A stretch of DNA of 64,000 bases from Algisphaera agarilytica (GTDB lineage Bacteria; Planctomycetota; Phycisphaerae; Phycisphaerales; Phycisphaeraceae): assembly GCF_014207595.1 (NCBI RefSeq), contig NZ_JACHGY010000001.1:1736001-1800000 (forward strand), given 5' to 3'. The notes under the pieces are model-generated. The model had not been told where the DNA came from and searched no databases. It worked only from the letters and a program-made list of their open reading frames with translations. Shown in pieces: positions 52,837 through 63,059 of the stretch. A program made the position numbers and the translations under genes. Every line of letters begins with the position of its first letter. The first letter of the stretch is position 1.

Positions 52837-53592
52837 TTACCGGGAAGCGGGGTCTTGGCCGTAATACGCGGACAAAACTTCGTATAGGTCGGCATGCCGC
52901 TTCTGGAGTTGGTGTGCTTTTTCGAAGAAGCATTCCGTGGCGACGGCGAAGAACTCCGCGGAGTTTGTGGTGCCGTACTGATCCAGCAGACTGGCTCGGC
53001 CTTCGTGTGAATCTTGGCAGAGTTGTTCGTACTCCGCGGTCATGACGTCGACCCAGGTTTTGAGGTCATCACGGCCGCGCAGGATTGGGGTGCCGTCGGC
53101 TAGGCCGTCATCGAAGTCGAGCATGTGGGCAAACTCGTGGTAGACGAGATTGCGTCCATCGCGTGGGTCGCGTCCGCCGTGACGGGTACTGTCCCATGCG
53201 AGGTACACCAGGCCGTCCATCGCCGCCTGACCCAGAAACTGCGGCCTCGTGTTTTCACGCTCGCGCCCGATTGCCAGGCTGTAAGCGGATTCAAGCACCA
53301 CGATCTGACGCACGTTGTGGAATCGGTCGAGGCTATCATCAAAGCCCAACACCATGAGGCAGGCCTGCGCGGCGATGGTGAGCTTCACCTCATCGGTGAT
53401 TTCTACACCGTTGCCGCCGTCCCAGCTTTTGGTGGCGGCAAACACACGGCTGTCATCCTCAAGTTTCCGCTGCTCCCAGCGGTTGAGCTTGTCGTAGTGC
53501 CTGACGTTTTCACGGATGATCCGCCTCCACGCCTCGGGCATCGGTTCACGCAGGATTCGTCGGCGTCGCCGTTCCCGGAACCACCCGAGCAT
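52837..53592 (-). CDS. mtfA: MtfA-like M90 zinc peptidase
   Basis: In E. coli MtfA binds the glucose repressor Mlc and has aminopeptidase activity. The protein (about 251 residues from the ATG at 53592) has LVYHEFAHMLDFDDG with the HExxH-type zinc site (HEFAH) and a downstream Glu ligand in SAEFFAVATECFFEK. The N-terminus [22 protein letters not shown] is typical. The ATG overlaps the gcvP stop (TGATG), implying coupled translation. No sugar phosphotransferase genes are near. Confidence 0.92.
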   Translation of the reverse strand: MLGWFRERRRRRILREPMPEAWRRIIRENVRHYDKLNRWEQRKLEDDSRVFAATKSWDGGNGVEITDEVKLTIAAQACLMVLGFDDSLDRFHNVRQIVVLESAYSLAIGRERENTRPQFLGQAAMDGLVYLAWDSTRHGGRDPRDGRNLVYHEFAHMLDFDDGLADGTPILRGRDDLKTWVDVMTAEYEQLCQDSHEGRASLLDQYGTTNSAEFFAVATECFFEKAHQLQKRHADLYEVLSAYYGQDPASR

Positions 53593-56537
53593 CAGGAGGG
53601 CTCTCCGTAACTCTCCATCGGTGCACACGTGCAGACGAGGTTGCGGTCGCCATACGGGTTGTCGATGCGGCCCACGGCCGGCCAGAACTTGGCGCCCAGT
53701 TCGCGTTGCCGCGGGTCGGGGTACGCCGCGGTTTGGCGGGGGTAGGCGTGAGGCCAGTCGTCGGAGGTGACGTGGTCCGCGGTGTGAGGGGCGCCCTTGA
53801 GCGGGTTGTCTTCACGCGGCCACTCGCCGGCCTCGACGCTGGCGATCTCTTCTTTGATCGAGATCATCGCGTCGCAGAAACGGTCGAGCTCGGCCTTGGA
53901 TTCGCTCTCGGTCGGCTCGATCATGAGCGTGCCCGCGACGGGCCAGGACATCGTCGGGGCGTGGAAGCCGTAGTCCATGAGGCGTTTGGCGAAGTCGTCC
54001 ACGGTGATGCCGGCCGACTTCTCGAACGGGCGGACGTCGACGATGAACTCGTGGGCGACGGTGCCGGACGGGCCGGTGTAGAGGATGTCGTAGTGGCCGC
54101 GGAGGCGTGCGGCCATGTAGTTGGCGTTGAGGATGGCTTGCTCGGTCGCCTCCTTAAGGCCGGCCGGCCCCATCATCGCGATGTACATCCAGGAGATGGG
54201 CAGGATCATCGGGCTGCCGTAGGGTGCCGCGCTGATCGCATAGCCATTGCCTTCGGCGGGGTTGCCCGGCAGGTGCCCGGCGAGATGCGCGACGACGCCG
54301 ATCGGTCCCATGCCCGGGCCGCCGCCGCCGTGGGGGATGCAGAAGGTTTTGTGTAGGTTGAGGTGGCAGACGTCGGCCCCGATCTTGCCGGGAGACGTGA
54401 GGCCGACTTGGGCGTTCATGTTGGCGCCGTCCATGTAGACCTGGCCGCCGTGTTGGTGGATCAGGTCGCAGGCCTGGCGGATGGTGTCCTCGAACACGCC
54501 GTGGGTCGAGGGGTAGGTGATCATCAGGCAGGACAACTCGTCGGCGTGTTGCTCGGCCTTGGCGGCGAGGTCGTCCATGTCGATGTCGCCGTTGTCCCGG
54601 CAGGCGACGGGCACAACGGTCATGCCCGCGATCACCGCCGAGGCGGGGTTGGTGCCGTGGGCGCTGGTGGGGATGAGGCACTTGGTGCGCTGCGTGTCGC
54701 CGTTGGCGTGGTGGTACGACCGGATCGCCATCAGCCCGGCGTACTCGCCCTGCGATCCGGCGTTGGGCTGGAGCGACACGCCGGCGAAGCCGGTGATCTC
54801 GGCGAGCCAGCTTTCGAGGTCTTCAAACAGCTTGGCGTATCCCTGGGCTTGATCCGTCGGGCAGTAGGGGTGAAGGTCCGCGAAGCCCGGCCAGGTCACA
54901 GGGATCATCTCGGCGGCGGCGTTGAGCTTCATGGTGCACGACCCGAGCGGGATCATGCCGTGGCAGAGCCCGTAGTCACGGGTAACGAGGCGCTGCAGGT
55001 AGCGCATCATCTCGTGTTCGGTGTGGTAGCGGTTGAAGACGGGGTGGGTGAGGTAGTCGGATTTGCGGCTGGTAAAGTCATCCAAGCCGCCCGAATCAGC
55101 TAGGTTGCTCCAGTCGTACTCTGCTTTTTCGTCGCCATAGCAGATGTGTATCGCTTCCCAGACGTCGTCTAGGGTATGCGTTTCGTCGAACGAAAAGATC
55201 AGCGTATCCGTATCGGCAAGACGAACGTTATACCCATGGTTTACGGCATGCTGCGCGGTTACCGAAAGGTCGGCTCCATCTCCCAGAGAGCTTGGGTCAC
55301 GCCATGTCACACTGACTGTGTCGAAAAAGCTTGTGGAAGCAATAAGGAAGTTATTGCCATGCCGGTCGCCTTGATTAATCGCTGACGCGAATGATTTGGC
55401 AAGAGCATGGGTCCGCTCCGCAATGGCTTTCAACCCCTCCGGCCCGTGGTAGACCGCGTAGAACCCGGCGATATTGGCGAGCAAGGCTTGCGCGGTGCAG
55501 ATGTTGCTGGTCGCCTTATCCCGCTTGATGTGTTGTTCGCGGGTCTGGATGGCCATACGCAGGGCGAGGTTGCCGTGGACGTCTTTGGAGACGCCGATGA
55601 GTCGACCGGGCATCTTGCGGGCGTATTTTTCCTGGGTGGCGAGGAACGCGGCGTGCGGGCCGCCGTAGCCCATGGGGACGCCGAAGCGTTGGGCGCTGCC
55701 CACGGCGATGTCGGCCCCCCACTCGCCGGGCGGCGTGATCAGGCAGCAGGCCAGCAGGTCGGTCGCGGCGACAACCAGGGCCCCGTGTTCGTGAGCGTGT
55801 TCGGCAACGGACGAGTAATCGGAGATGTCGCCATCAGTCGCCGGGTATTGCAGGAGAATGCCCGAGTATTCTTTACTTTCCAGATCGGCGTCGCCCGCGG
55901 CACCGACCTCCACCTCAATCCCCAAGCCTTCGGCCCGGGTCTTCACCACCGCGATCGTCTGCGGGTGGCAGTCCTCGGCCACAAAGAATTTTTTCTTTTT
56001 CTGCCGGGCGATGTTGAAACACATCGCCATCGCCTCGGCCGCCGCGGTCCCTTCGTCGAGCAGCGACGCCCCCGCCAACGGCAGGCCGACGAGGTCGCTA
56101 ACCATCGTCTGGAAGTTGAGCAGCGCTTCGAGTCGGCCCTGCGAGATCTCGGCCTGGTACGGCGTGTAGGGCGTGTACCACAACGGGTTCTCGAGCACGT
56201 TACGCAGGATCACCGGCGGCGTGATCGTGCCGTGGTAACCCATGCCGATCATCGAGGTCATCGGCTGGTTTTCGTCGGCATAAGCTTGCAGTTTCGCCAA
56301 CGCCGCGGACTCACCCAGCGGCTGCGCATCATCCAGCCCATCGAGCTTCAGAGGCCCGTCCAAGCGGATGTCCCGCGGCACGGTCTGCTCGATCAACGCG
56401 TCCATCGAGCCCACACCCACGGTGTCGAGCATGGTTTGCAGGTCGGCCTCGGAAAAGCCCATGTGCCGACGCGGGAAGGTGTCCAGCGGGGCGAAGGCGG
56501 TGGCAGGGGTTGAGTTCGAGGCAGCGGTCGGGGGCAT
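53592..56537 (-). CDS. gcvP: Glycine dehydrogenase (decarboxylating), P-protein of the glycine cleavage system
   Basis: PLP enzyme that decarboxylates glycine and passes the aminomethyl group to GcvH. The 981-residue single-chain form is normal. The PLP Lys lies in [19 protein letters not shown] (about residue 730), preceded by [15 protein letters not shown] and [17 protein letters not shown]. The N-terminal half has [41 protein letters not shown] and [12 protein letters not shown]. No gcvT, gcvH or glycine riboswitch is adjacent. A patch at about 55080-55400 (residues about 380-486) is distinctly less GC-rich than the rest. Confidence 0.97.
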   Translation of the reverse strand: MPPTAASNSTPATAFAPLDTFPRRHMGFSEADLQTMLDTVGVGSMDALIEQTVPRDIRLDGPLKLDGLDDAQPLGESAALAKLQAYADENQPMTSMIGMGYHGTITPPVILRNVLENPLWYTPYTPYQAEISQGRLEALLNFQTMVSDLVGLPLAGASLLDEGTAAAEAMAMCFNIARQKKKKFFVAEDCHPQTIAVVKTRAEGLGIEVEVGAAGDADLESKEYSGILLQYPATDGDISDYSSVAEHAHEHGALVVAATDLLACCLITPPGEWGADIAVGSAQRFGVPMGYGGPHAAFLATQEKYARKMPGRLIGVSKDVHGNLALRMAIQTREQHIKRDKATSNICTAQALLANIAGFYAVYHGPEGLKAIAERTHALAKSFASAINQGDRHGNNFLIASTSFFDTVSVTWRDPSSLGDGADLSVTAQHAVNHGYNVRLADTDTLIFSFDETHTLDDVWEAIHICYGDEKAEYDWSNLADSGGLDDFTSRKSDYLTHPVFNRYHTEHEMMRYLQRLVTRDYGLCHGMIPLGSCTMKLNAAAEMIPVTWPGFADLHPYCPTDQAQGYAKLFEDLESWLAEITGFAGVSLQPNAGSQGEYAGLMAIRSYHHANGDTQRTKCLIPTSAHGTNPASAVIAGMTVVPVACRDNGDIDMDDLAAKAEQHADELSCLMITYPSTHGVFEDTIRQACDLIHQHGGQVYMDGANMNAQVGLTSPGKIGADVCHLNLHKTFCIPHGGGGPGMGPIGVVAHLAGHLPGNPAEGNGYAISAAPYGSPMILPISWMYIAMMGPAGLKEATEQAILNANYMAARLRGHYDILYTGPSGTVAHEFIVDVRPFEKSAGITVDDFAKRLMDYGFHAPTMSWPVAGTLMIEPTESESKAELDRFCDAMISIKEEIASVEAGEWPREDNPLKGAPHTADHVTSDDWPHAYPRQTAAYPDPRQRELGAKFWPAVGRIDNPYGDRNLVCTCAPMESYGEPS

Positions 56538-56647
56538 CGGAGGGGTTCCAGGGCGGGAGCGGGCAGGGCTGAGTTTAGTCTACGCCAGTGTGGCGACGCC
56601 CGGCTGTACAAGGGATGAAAACTCCGGGGCAGCACGCCCGTGAGCGT

Positions 56648-57565
56648 TCACGATGCATCGGGCGTGGCCGGGGCGGTCAGGTCGATCAATTGCACATCGC
56701 CGAGCACCGCATCAAGCTGCTTCAGTTGCAGGTTCGTGGTGTGGTGGACGCGGAGTCGCCAACCGGTGGCTTCCTCATCGGGGCCAGGTACGAGGGTGGG
56801 CTGGCTGAAGCGCCACTGGGTGGCCATTGTGTCGTCGAGGGTGATGGTGCCCCGGCGATAGCCGGTGGACAGCACGTTGCCCTCGGCGTCGATCAGCTCC
56901 AGACGCAGCGGCCAAACGCCCGGCTCGGGGTTCACAGCGTGCAGCTGCAGCTCCTGCCGGTCTTCGGTGGGTTGCACCGTCAGAACCCACGCCCCGGCGA
57001 CATCGGCCGAGCCGCCGACCGCGGGCAGGTCGAGGTCGAGCGTTTGCTCGTCGTCCGCCAGGATCGCGTAGCTGCGGATGGCCAGGCGCTCGAAGCGCGG
57101 CGTGAGGTAATCCAGGTCGCGCAGCAACACGTTGAAGGTCAGCCGCTGCGAATTGACCCGGACCATCGTTGGGCCGAGGCGGCGGTAGAGCTCATCGACG
57201 GGTTCGTTGAGCAGGGCGTCGGGCGTGGGGTAGCCGTCGGTGTTGTAGCGCATGGGTTGGTCGTCGGCGTCGTGGGCGGCGGTGACGCACCAGGCGAGCG
57301 GGCCGTAGGCGTGGTCGAGGCCGTCGGGCCGGGCGAGGGTGCCGCGGACAGCGATGGAGTAGAACGCCTTGGGGTTGTTGTGGTTGCGGCTGGCTTTAAT
57401 GTCTAGCTGCTCGATGATCGGGGCCTGGGGGTCGACCTCGGGCATGGCCTCGACCTGGATGTCCAGCAGCGTGGGCTTTTCCGGCTCGGCCAAAGTCGGC
57501 ACTGCGAATCCGTTAAACAGGGCCAGAGCGAGAACAGACGCAGTCCAAGAGCGGTGATGTGGCAT
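56648..57565 (-). CDS. Unknown exported protein
   Basis: A 305-residue protein with a signal peptide (WTASVLALALFNGFAVPTLA, to about residue 26) and a predicted all-beta body, with no family recognised. Features are IEQLDIKASRNHNNPKAF, AWCVTAAHDADDQPMRYNTDG, and a C-terminal half rich in alternating strands (WPLRLELIDAEGNVLSTGYR). It sits between gcvP (same strand, 110 bases) and the divergent polX. Confidence 0.7.
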   Translation of the reverse strand: MPHHRSWTASVLALALFNGFAVPTLAEPEKPTLLDIQVEAMPEVDPQAPIIEQLDIKASRNHNNPKAFYSIAVRGTLARPDGLDHAYGPLAWCVTAAHDADDQPMRYNTDGYPTPDALLNEPVDELYRRLGPTMVRVNSQRLTFNVLLRDLDYLTPRFERLAIRSYAILADDEQTLDLDLPAVGGSADVAGAWVLTVQPTEDRQELQLHAVNPEPGVWPLRLELIDAEGNVLSTGYRRGTITLDDTMATQWRFSQPTLVPGPDEEATGWRLRVHHTTNLQLKQLDAVLGDVQLIDLTAPATPDAS

Positions 57566-57646
57566 AAGATGATCCCTTCGGGGCCGCTCCGGCTTACGTC
57601 CGATAGCGGCCGATGACCCTCAATCATACCGCCCCGCCGAGACCCG

Positions 57647-59395
57647 ATGCCGACCACCAACGCCCAACTCGCCGCGATTTTTCATCAGATGGCCGACCTG
57701 ACCGAGATCACCGGCGGGAACCGGTTCAAGGTCAACGCCTTCGCCAAGTCCGGGCGGGTCCTCGAAGACATGACCAAGCAGGTCTCGGAGATCGATCCCG
57801 CCCTTTTGCCCAAGGTTGAGGGCATCGGCAAGGGCACGGCCGAGCGGATCGCCGAGTTCCTCGAGACCGGGCAGATCGCCGACCACCAGAAGCTGCTTGC
57901 TCAGGTGCCGAGCGGCCTGCTCAAAGTCATGGACGTGCCCGGGCTCGGGCCCAAGACCGTGGCGCTGCTGTGGAACGAGGTGGGCATCGAGTCGATCGAC
58001 GACCTGAAAGCGAAAATCGAGACCGGCGAGCTCGAAGCTCTGAAAGGTTTCGGCAAGAAGAAGATCGAGAACATCCTGAAGAACCTAAAGTTCGCTGAGT
58101 CGGCCGGGGATCGGCAGCGGATCGGCTTAGCGTATGCGTTGGCGATCATGCTGATCGAAGACCTCAAGGACCTGCCCTCAATCGAGAAGATCGAGTACGC
58201 CGGGAGCTTGCGCCGGGGCAAGGAAACCATCGGAGACGTCGATATTCTCGTCGCGTCGTCTGGCACCGACGAACAGAAGAAGGCCATCTTCGACGCCTTC
58301 GTCAACCACGTCGCGGTGGCGGATGTGATCGCTCATGGCGACACCAAGGCGTCGGTCCGCACCCACGAAGAATCCAAGGGCATGCAGGTCGACCTCCGCG
58401 TCGTCGCCCCCGAGAACTTCGGCGCGGCCCTCATGTACTTCACCGGCAGCAAAGAACACAACGTGAAGATGCGCGAGCGGGCCATCGCCCAAGGCATGTC
58501 GCTCAACGAGTATTCGCTGTCGAAGGATGGTGAACCCATCGCGGGTGCGACCGAAGAAGACGTCTTCGCAGCGATGAACCTCGCGTGGGTCGCGCCCGAG
58601 CTGCGTGAAGACCGCGGCGAACTCGCGTTGGCGGAATCGGATGAACTTCCAAAACTCTTGGAGCTCGCCGACATCAAAGCCGAGTTGCACAGCCACACCA
58701 CCGCGTCGGATGGCCGATGGAGCATCGAAGAAAACGCCCTCGGCGCAGCTGGCCGCGGTTTCCACACCGTCGCCATCACCGACCACTCCAAGGGCCAGGC
58801 CCAGGCCAATGGCCTGAGCGAAAAACGCCTGGTCCAACACATCGAGGCCGTGCGCAAAGTCGCCAAGAAACTCGAAGGCACGATCACCGTTCTGGCCGGC
58901 AGCGAAGTCGACATCCTCGCCGACGGCTCGCTCGACTACGACGACGACTTGCTCGCCGAGCTCGACATCGTCGTTGCCTCTCCCCACGCGGCGCTCACCC
59001 AAGACCCCGCCAAGGCCACCAAGCGCCTACTCAAAGCGATCGAGAACCCCTACGTCACCATCGTCGGCCACCCCACCGGCCGGATCGTCAACCGCCGCGA
59101 AGGCCTGTCGCCCGACATGGAAGCGATCTTCAAAGCCGCCAAGGACCGCGGCATCGCCCTGGAGATCAACGCCAGCCCCTACCGCCTCGACCTCCGCGAC
59201 ACCCACGCCCGCACCTGGGTCCAGGAGTACGGCGGCAAACTCGCCATCAACACTGACGCCCACAGCGAAGACCACCTCAACAACCTCCGCTTCGGCGTTG
59301 TTACTGCCCGACGGGCTGGGGCGACCACGGACGACGTGGTGAATACGATGTCGAAATCGACGCTGGCGAAGTGGATCAAGTCCACACGGCCATAG
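57647..59395 (+). CDS. polX: DNA polymerase/3'-5' exonuclease PolX
   Basis: Family X repair polymerase for base excision and short gaps. The 582 residues contain an N-terminal 8-kDa-like helical domain and HhH motifs (VEGIGKGTAERIAEFL, VPGLGPKTVALL). The polymerase core (about 150-310) has GSLRRGKETIGDVDILVAS, where the DxD pair binds metals, and MQVDLRVVAPENFG with the third Asp. A C-terminal PHP exonuclease (about 340-575) has AELHSHTTASDGRWS, ITDHSKGQ, VGHPTGRI and INTDAHSEDHL. The full metal set implies both activities. Confidence 0.96.
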   Translation: MPTTNAQLAAIFHQMADLTEITGGNRFKVNAFAKSGRVLEDMTKQVSEIDPALLPKVEGIGKGTAERIAEFLETGQIADHQKLLAQVPSGLLKVMDVPGLGPKTVALLWNEVGIESIDDLKAKIETGELEALKGFGKKKIENILKNLKFAESAGDRQRIGLAYALAIMLIEDLKDLPSIEKIEYAGSLRRGKETIGDVDILVASSGTDEQKKAIFDAFVNHVAVADVIAHGDTKASVRTHEESKGMQVDLRVVAPENFGAALMYFTGSKEHNVKMRERAIAQGMSLNEYSLSKDGEPIAGATEEDVFAAMNLAWVAPELREDRGELALAESDELPKLLELADIKAELHSHTTASDGRWSIEENALGAAGRGFHTVAITDHSKGQAQANGLSEKRLVQHIEAVRKVAKKLEGTITVLAGSEVDILADGSLDYDDDLLAELDIVVASPHAALTQDPAKATKRLLKAIENPYVTIVGHPTGRIVNRREGLSPDMEAIFKAAKDRGIALEINASPYRLDLRDTHARTWVQEYGGKLAINTDAHSEDHLNNLRFGVVTARRAGATTDDVVNTMSKSTLAKWIKSTRP

Positions 59396-59398
59396 GCC

Positions 59399-61021
59399 CT
59401 ATTTAAATTTGTCCTTCAGCAGGTACTCGCTGGGTTGCAGTTCTTCATCGAAGCTGCGCATCGGCACGCCGATCATGGTGTCGCCCTTCTGGTGGTCTTT
59501 GATGACGTTGACCGGGCGGTCGATGACCTGCTTGGGGTTTTCGTGGTCGGCGACGAAGAGGCGGACCTGGAGTCGGGAGCGGTCGCTGAAGTACCAGGTG
59601 CCGTTGCTGTAGGTCCATTTGGTTTCGCGAGACCAGGCTTCGCTGGGGATGCGGATGTCGAGGATCTCGGCGTCGGGTTGTTGCACGGCCCAGCCGGACT
59701 TGGCGATCTCGATCGCGGCATCACGATCAGCGCCGGCGAAGTTGTCGGCGGGCGGCTGGTTCTCGCGGATGATCAGTTCCTTGAGCGAGTCGGCCCGCTG
59801 GTTCAGGCTGGCCTGCAGCGCGTCGTATTCCTTCTGCACCGCGGGGCCGTTCTCGGGATCGATCACTACCAGTAGGGCGAGCTTGTCTTCCGCCCAACCC
59901 ATCCGCTGCGGGATCCCGCCTTGGAACCACATGGGCTTCTGGTTCTCAACCGCCTCGGTCGCGTATTTGTCGGCCTCGGCCATGTCTTCACGGATCGAAG
60001 CGGGGAGCAGTTTTTTCTGCTCTTCGATCTTCGCGTCGAATTCCTGGAAGCTCTTGAGAGCCCCGTTGCCCACCGATTCGATGGTCTTGCCCATCTCGGT
60101 CTGCTGCTGCATCTGTCGTTGGTAGGCCTTGGCGATGCGGATGAGTTCTTCCTGGGCGGCGGGGCGTTGGGTGAACAGCTCGGCGGCGCGGGCTCGGTTG
60201 TCGGTAAACACCCAGTCCTGGCGGTAGTCGCCGCTCAGGCCCGACAGGCGCTTACGGTCGGCGTCGAAGTTGGGGAACTTCGCCGGGTCGATCATCGCCA
60301 TGAGTTGTTCGTGCAGCGGGGCAAAGTAGTCTTCGCTGCCCTGGATCTGTTCGAGCGACTTGGCGAGGGCGTCTTTGGCGCCGGCGACGCCCTGCCCGTT
60401 GGCGGGGAGCTTGGCGAGGCCTTCTTCGACGAAGCCCGCTTGGCGTCGCGCCTCGGCGATGGTGGCCAGCGCCTGAGCGGTGACGCGGTGGTTGATCAGC
60501 ATCTGATCTTCGACGGGAAGCAGTTCGGCGTGGAGCTTGGTGAGGCCGTTGGCGGGGGCGACGACCTTGTTCTTGTAGGTGAACTGGGTGTTTTTGAAGT
60601 TGTCGGCGTGGGGGTAGCCGAGCTTAACCTCGCCGTCTTTGGGGCCGGCGTCGGCGGGTGCCTGGCCGCCATTCATGATCGCGGCGAGCTTCTGGTAGAG
60701 GGTGACGTTGGTGTTGTATCGCTCGGTCGCCTCGGCGACGCCCGCTTCGCCAGCGGGCAGCCCGGCGACGAGTTTGCCCGCGGGTTCGAGGTCGCCGTAG
60801 GCCTGCTTGAGGCGTTGGGCGAGCAGTTTGCCGGCCGAGCCCTTGGGCGGCGTGGTGCGGCCGGCGAGGTTTTGCTCAACGGATTGGAGGTTGCTCTCGG
60901 CGCGGCGGAGCAGGCCGTTGATCTTGTCGACGTCGGCTTGGGTGTCGGCCAGCGCGGGCGCGGCGAAAGCAAAGAGCAACGCGAACAGCGCGGCGAATCC
61001 GGTGCAACGGGACATGGACAT
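59399..61021 (-). CDS. Unknown exported protein, helical
   Basis: A 540-residue protein with a signal peptide (CTGFAALFALLFAFAAPALA, to about residue 25). The N-terminal half is mostly helical and Ala/Gln/Glu-rich (VDKINGLLRRAESNLQSVEQ), with further helical stretches in the middle. A beta-rich C-terminal domain follows (AWSRETKWTYSNGTWYFSDR, LQVRLFVADHENPKQVIDRP). I do not recognise it. It converges on polX with 3 bases between stops and lies downstream of the esterase-ParA fusion, 105 bases away on the same strand. Confidence 0.75.
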   Translation of the reverse strand: MSMSRCTGFAALFALLFAFAAPALADTQADVDKINGLLRRAESNLQSVEQNLAGRTTPPKGSAGKLLAQRLKQAYGDLEPAGKLVAGLPAGEAGVAEATERYNTNVTLYQKLAAIMNGGQAPADAGPKDGEVKLGYPHADNFKNTQFTYKNKVVAPANGLTKLHAELLPVEDQMLINHRVTAQALATIAEARRQAGFVEEGLAKLPANGQGVAGAKDALAKSLEQIQGSEDYFAPLHEQLMAMIDPAKFPNFDADRKRLSGLSGDYRQDWVFTDNRARAAELFTQRPAAQEELIRIAKAYQRQMQQQTEMGKTIESVGNGALKSFQEFDAKIEEQKKLLPASIREDMAEADKYATEAVENQKPMWFQGGIPQRMGWAEDKLALLVVIDPENGPAVQKEYDALQASLNQRADSLKELIIRENQPPADNFAGADRDAAIEIAKSGWAVQQPDAEILDIRIPSEAWSRETKWTYSNGTWYFSDRSRLQVRLFVADHENPKQVIDRPVNVIKDHQKGDTMIGVPMRSFDEELQPSEYLLKDKFK

Positions 61022-61126
61022 GGTTGAACCCTCCCTCAGGGTGTTTGAAGTGGCTTGGTAATCACTTCAGCTTACCCGGAGTGGGGCGCGGCGCTAAGGA
61101 GAATGATGGCGGGTTTTAGGGGTGGA

Positions 61127-63013
61127 TCATCCGCCGGCGATCGACCGGGCCAGGGCGAGGTAGTCCTTGGCGCCGTTGGAGTCGGGGGCGTAGGCGTGGA
61201 CCGACTGGCCGAAGCTGGGGGCCTCGGCGAGCTTGATGTTGCGGCGGACCGGCGGCTGGAAGACCTGGCCCTCGGCCCACGGCTGGGTGGTGCCGCGGGC
61301 CGCCTCGAAGAAGCCTTCGAGTTCACCGATGACTTCGCTGGCCAGCAGCGTGTTGCCTTCGTGCATGCAGAGGACGACGCCAGCGACGGTGAGGTTGGGG
61401 TTGATGCCCTGGCGGACCATGCCGATCGTCTCGAAGAGCTTGGTCATACCTTGCAGCGCGAGGAAGTGGGCCTGCATCGGCACGACGATCTGCGAAGCGA
61501 GAGTCAGCGCGTTGATCGTGAGCAGGCCCAGGCTCGGCGGGCAGTCGATGAGCACGTAGTCGAACTGCTGGATCAGGTCTTTGCACTTGTTGCGGAGGAT
61601 GGTTTGGGCCAGGCCCGTGGCGATCATGTCCGACAGTTCGGATTCGACGCCGGCGAGGTTCGTCTCGGCGGGGAGCACCGCTAGGCGTTTGTCGTCCCGC
61701 GCGGTGTAACGCACGACCTCCATCGCCGTGGTCTCGGGATCGGTGAACAAGTCGTAGTTGGACTTCTCGATCTCGTCCGGCTCGATGCCCAGCGAGAGCG
61801 TGAGGTGGGCCTGCGGGTCGAGGTCGATGCAAAGGACGTTGAGCCCGAGGTTGGCCAGTGCCGCACCGACGTTCACGGCGGTGGTGGTCTTGCCGACGCC
61901 GCCCTTCTGGTTCATGAGAGCCAGGACGCGGGTGGCGTCGGGCTTGGGCAGGGGCTCGAGGGATTTCGGACTTGCGATTTCGGATTTCGGGGTTTCGGGC
62001 TCCGAAGCCGCGGGTTCATCTTCAATCGAGTCCGTGTCTTGAGATGCTGCGGGCTCGGTTCCCCCTTCTGCCGGGATAGGGCTGGGGTGAGGGGGCTCGG
62101 GGGTTGGCTCAGATGCCGTGGGCGCATCAGTTTCGGCCGACACCGCGGCGGCTGGTTCCACTTGATCAGGCACGGAAGGCTCAACTGCGACTTGCGTGCC
62201 CTCGTCCGACCCGCTTTGCGGGCCACCTTCGCCCGGCGGGAGAAGGGTTAGCAATGCCTCTGCAGCGCGGTCGCCCAGAGTGAGCAGGGATTGACCGTTG
62301 ACGTGCCAGGCATCGCCTTCGATTTGATGTAGATCGTCAGTGTTGATCCACGTCGCCATCGGGTCGGCCTGGGCGACCTGCACCTGGAGTTGGCGGATGA
62401 CGTGATCGTTGCTGTGATTGGGTTCAGTGGCAGGCCGTATGCGGACGATGGTTTTTGGCGCGGGTTGGCCGTCGTTCAACTCATCGCTGATGAGTTCGAA
62501 GATCGTTTGCAGCTGTTGGCTATAGGCGTGGGGGTCGGGGTTATTGAGGCTGGTGTCGGATTCGCCCTGATACCAGATGATCCCCGCGAGACGGGGGTTG
62601 AGTCCTTCTTCAAGCAGGGATTCCCAGGCCTCGGCCGACGCAGCGAGCATGAGGTTGGTCAGCGTGGACGGGTCGTCGTGGTCTTCGGGCCGCCAGTCGG
62701 CGTAGAGCGAGGTGCCTCCGCGATCGGATTTAATGAGGGCGACGGGTGTGTTGCTGCGGGCCGCGAGGGTGTGTCCCAGCGAGAGTTCGAGGCCGAACCC
62801 GCCGGGGTGTTCGCCGCTGTTGGGCGCGAGCGCCGACCATTGGCGGACGTGCGGCCGATCGAGGCGTTCGTTGCCGGGCGAGTTGAGCGGCGCAAAGTAG
62901 ATGCGAGCCGAGGCGTGCGGGGCCTTGAGCACATCGGGCAGTTCGTGGCTTTGGCCGCTGCCGGACATATTGGATTGGCCGGCCAGGAGGTAGACGTCGA
63001 TCGGATCGGGCAT
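61127..63013 (-). CDS. SASA/CE6-type carbohydrate esterase fused to ParA ATPase
   Basis: One 628-residue frame from the ATG at 63013. Residues 1-258 are an SGNH-type sialate-O-acetylesterase/acetylxylan esterase-like domain: VYLLAGQSNMSGSGQSH (nucleophile Ser 14), IIWYQGESDTS (block with Gly/Glu), and DAWHVNGQSLLTLGDRAAEA (Asp 234, His 237). Residues 259-360 are a Pro/Glu/Ser-rich linker. Residues 362-628 are ParA: LMNQKGGVGKTTTAVNVG, LCIDLDPQAHLTLSLG and YVLIDCPPSLGLLTINAL. No ATG, GTG or TTG lies just before the ParA part that would restore its first strand, so a fused product is likely. There is no signal peptide, so the esterase would be cytoplasmic. It follows PadR by 46 bases. Confidence 0.85.
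   Translation of the reverse strand: MPDPIDVYLLAGQSNMSGSGQSHELPDVLKAPHASARIYFAPLNSPGNERLDRPHVRQWSALAPNSGEHPGGFGLELSLGHTLAARSNTPVALIKSDRGGTSLYADWRPEDHDDPSTLTNLMLAASAEAWESLLEEGLNPRLAGIIWYQGESDTSLNNPDPHAYSQQLQTIFELISDELNDGQPAPKTIVRIRPATEPNHSNDHVIRQLQVQVAQADPMATWINTDDLHQIEGDAWHVNGQSLLTLGDRAAEALLTLLPPGEGGPQSGSDEGTQVAVEPSVPDQVEPAAAVSAETDAPTASEPTPEPPHPSPIPAEGGTEPAASQDTDSIEDEPAASEPETPKSEIASPKSLEPLPKPDATRVLALMNQKGGVGKTTTAVNVGAALANLGLNVLCIDLDPQAHLTLSLGIEPDEIEKSNYDLFTDPETTAMEVVRYTARDDKRLAVLPAETNLAGVESELSDMIATGLAQTILRNKCKDLIQQFDYVLIDCPPSLGLLTINALTLASQIVVPMQAHFLALQGMTKLFETIGMVRQGINPNLTVAGVVLCMHEGNTLLASEVIGELEGFFEAARGTTQPWAEGQVFQPPVRRNIKLAEAPSFGQSVHAYAPDSNGAKDYLALARSIAGG
61961..62249. repeat. Dispersed-repeat sequences translated as the esterase-ParA linker
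   Basis: Three repeat-like pieces lie in the linker-coding region. 61961-62007 holds heptad steps such as TCCGAAA, TCGCAAG, TCCGAAA (minus strand). 62061-62096 (CCCCCTTCTGCCGGGAT...GGGTGAGGGGG) and 62198-62249 (CCCTCGTCCGACCCGC...GGGAGAAGGG) resemble halves of the widespread CCCTCACCC/GGGAGAAGGG palindromes seen between genes in many bacteria. Confidence 0.6.
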
Positions 63014-63059
63014 GCTGGGGGCATTGTAAAGAGTGCGCGCACTTCCGCTTTTGGCGGGA

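Noticed and set aside
56538-56647. Glycine riboswitch before gcvP
   Set aside because: The leader is short and lacks the tandem-aptamer conserved sequences.
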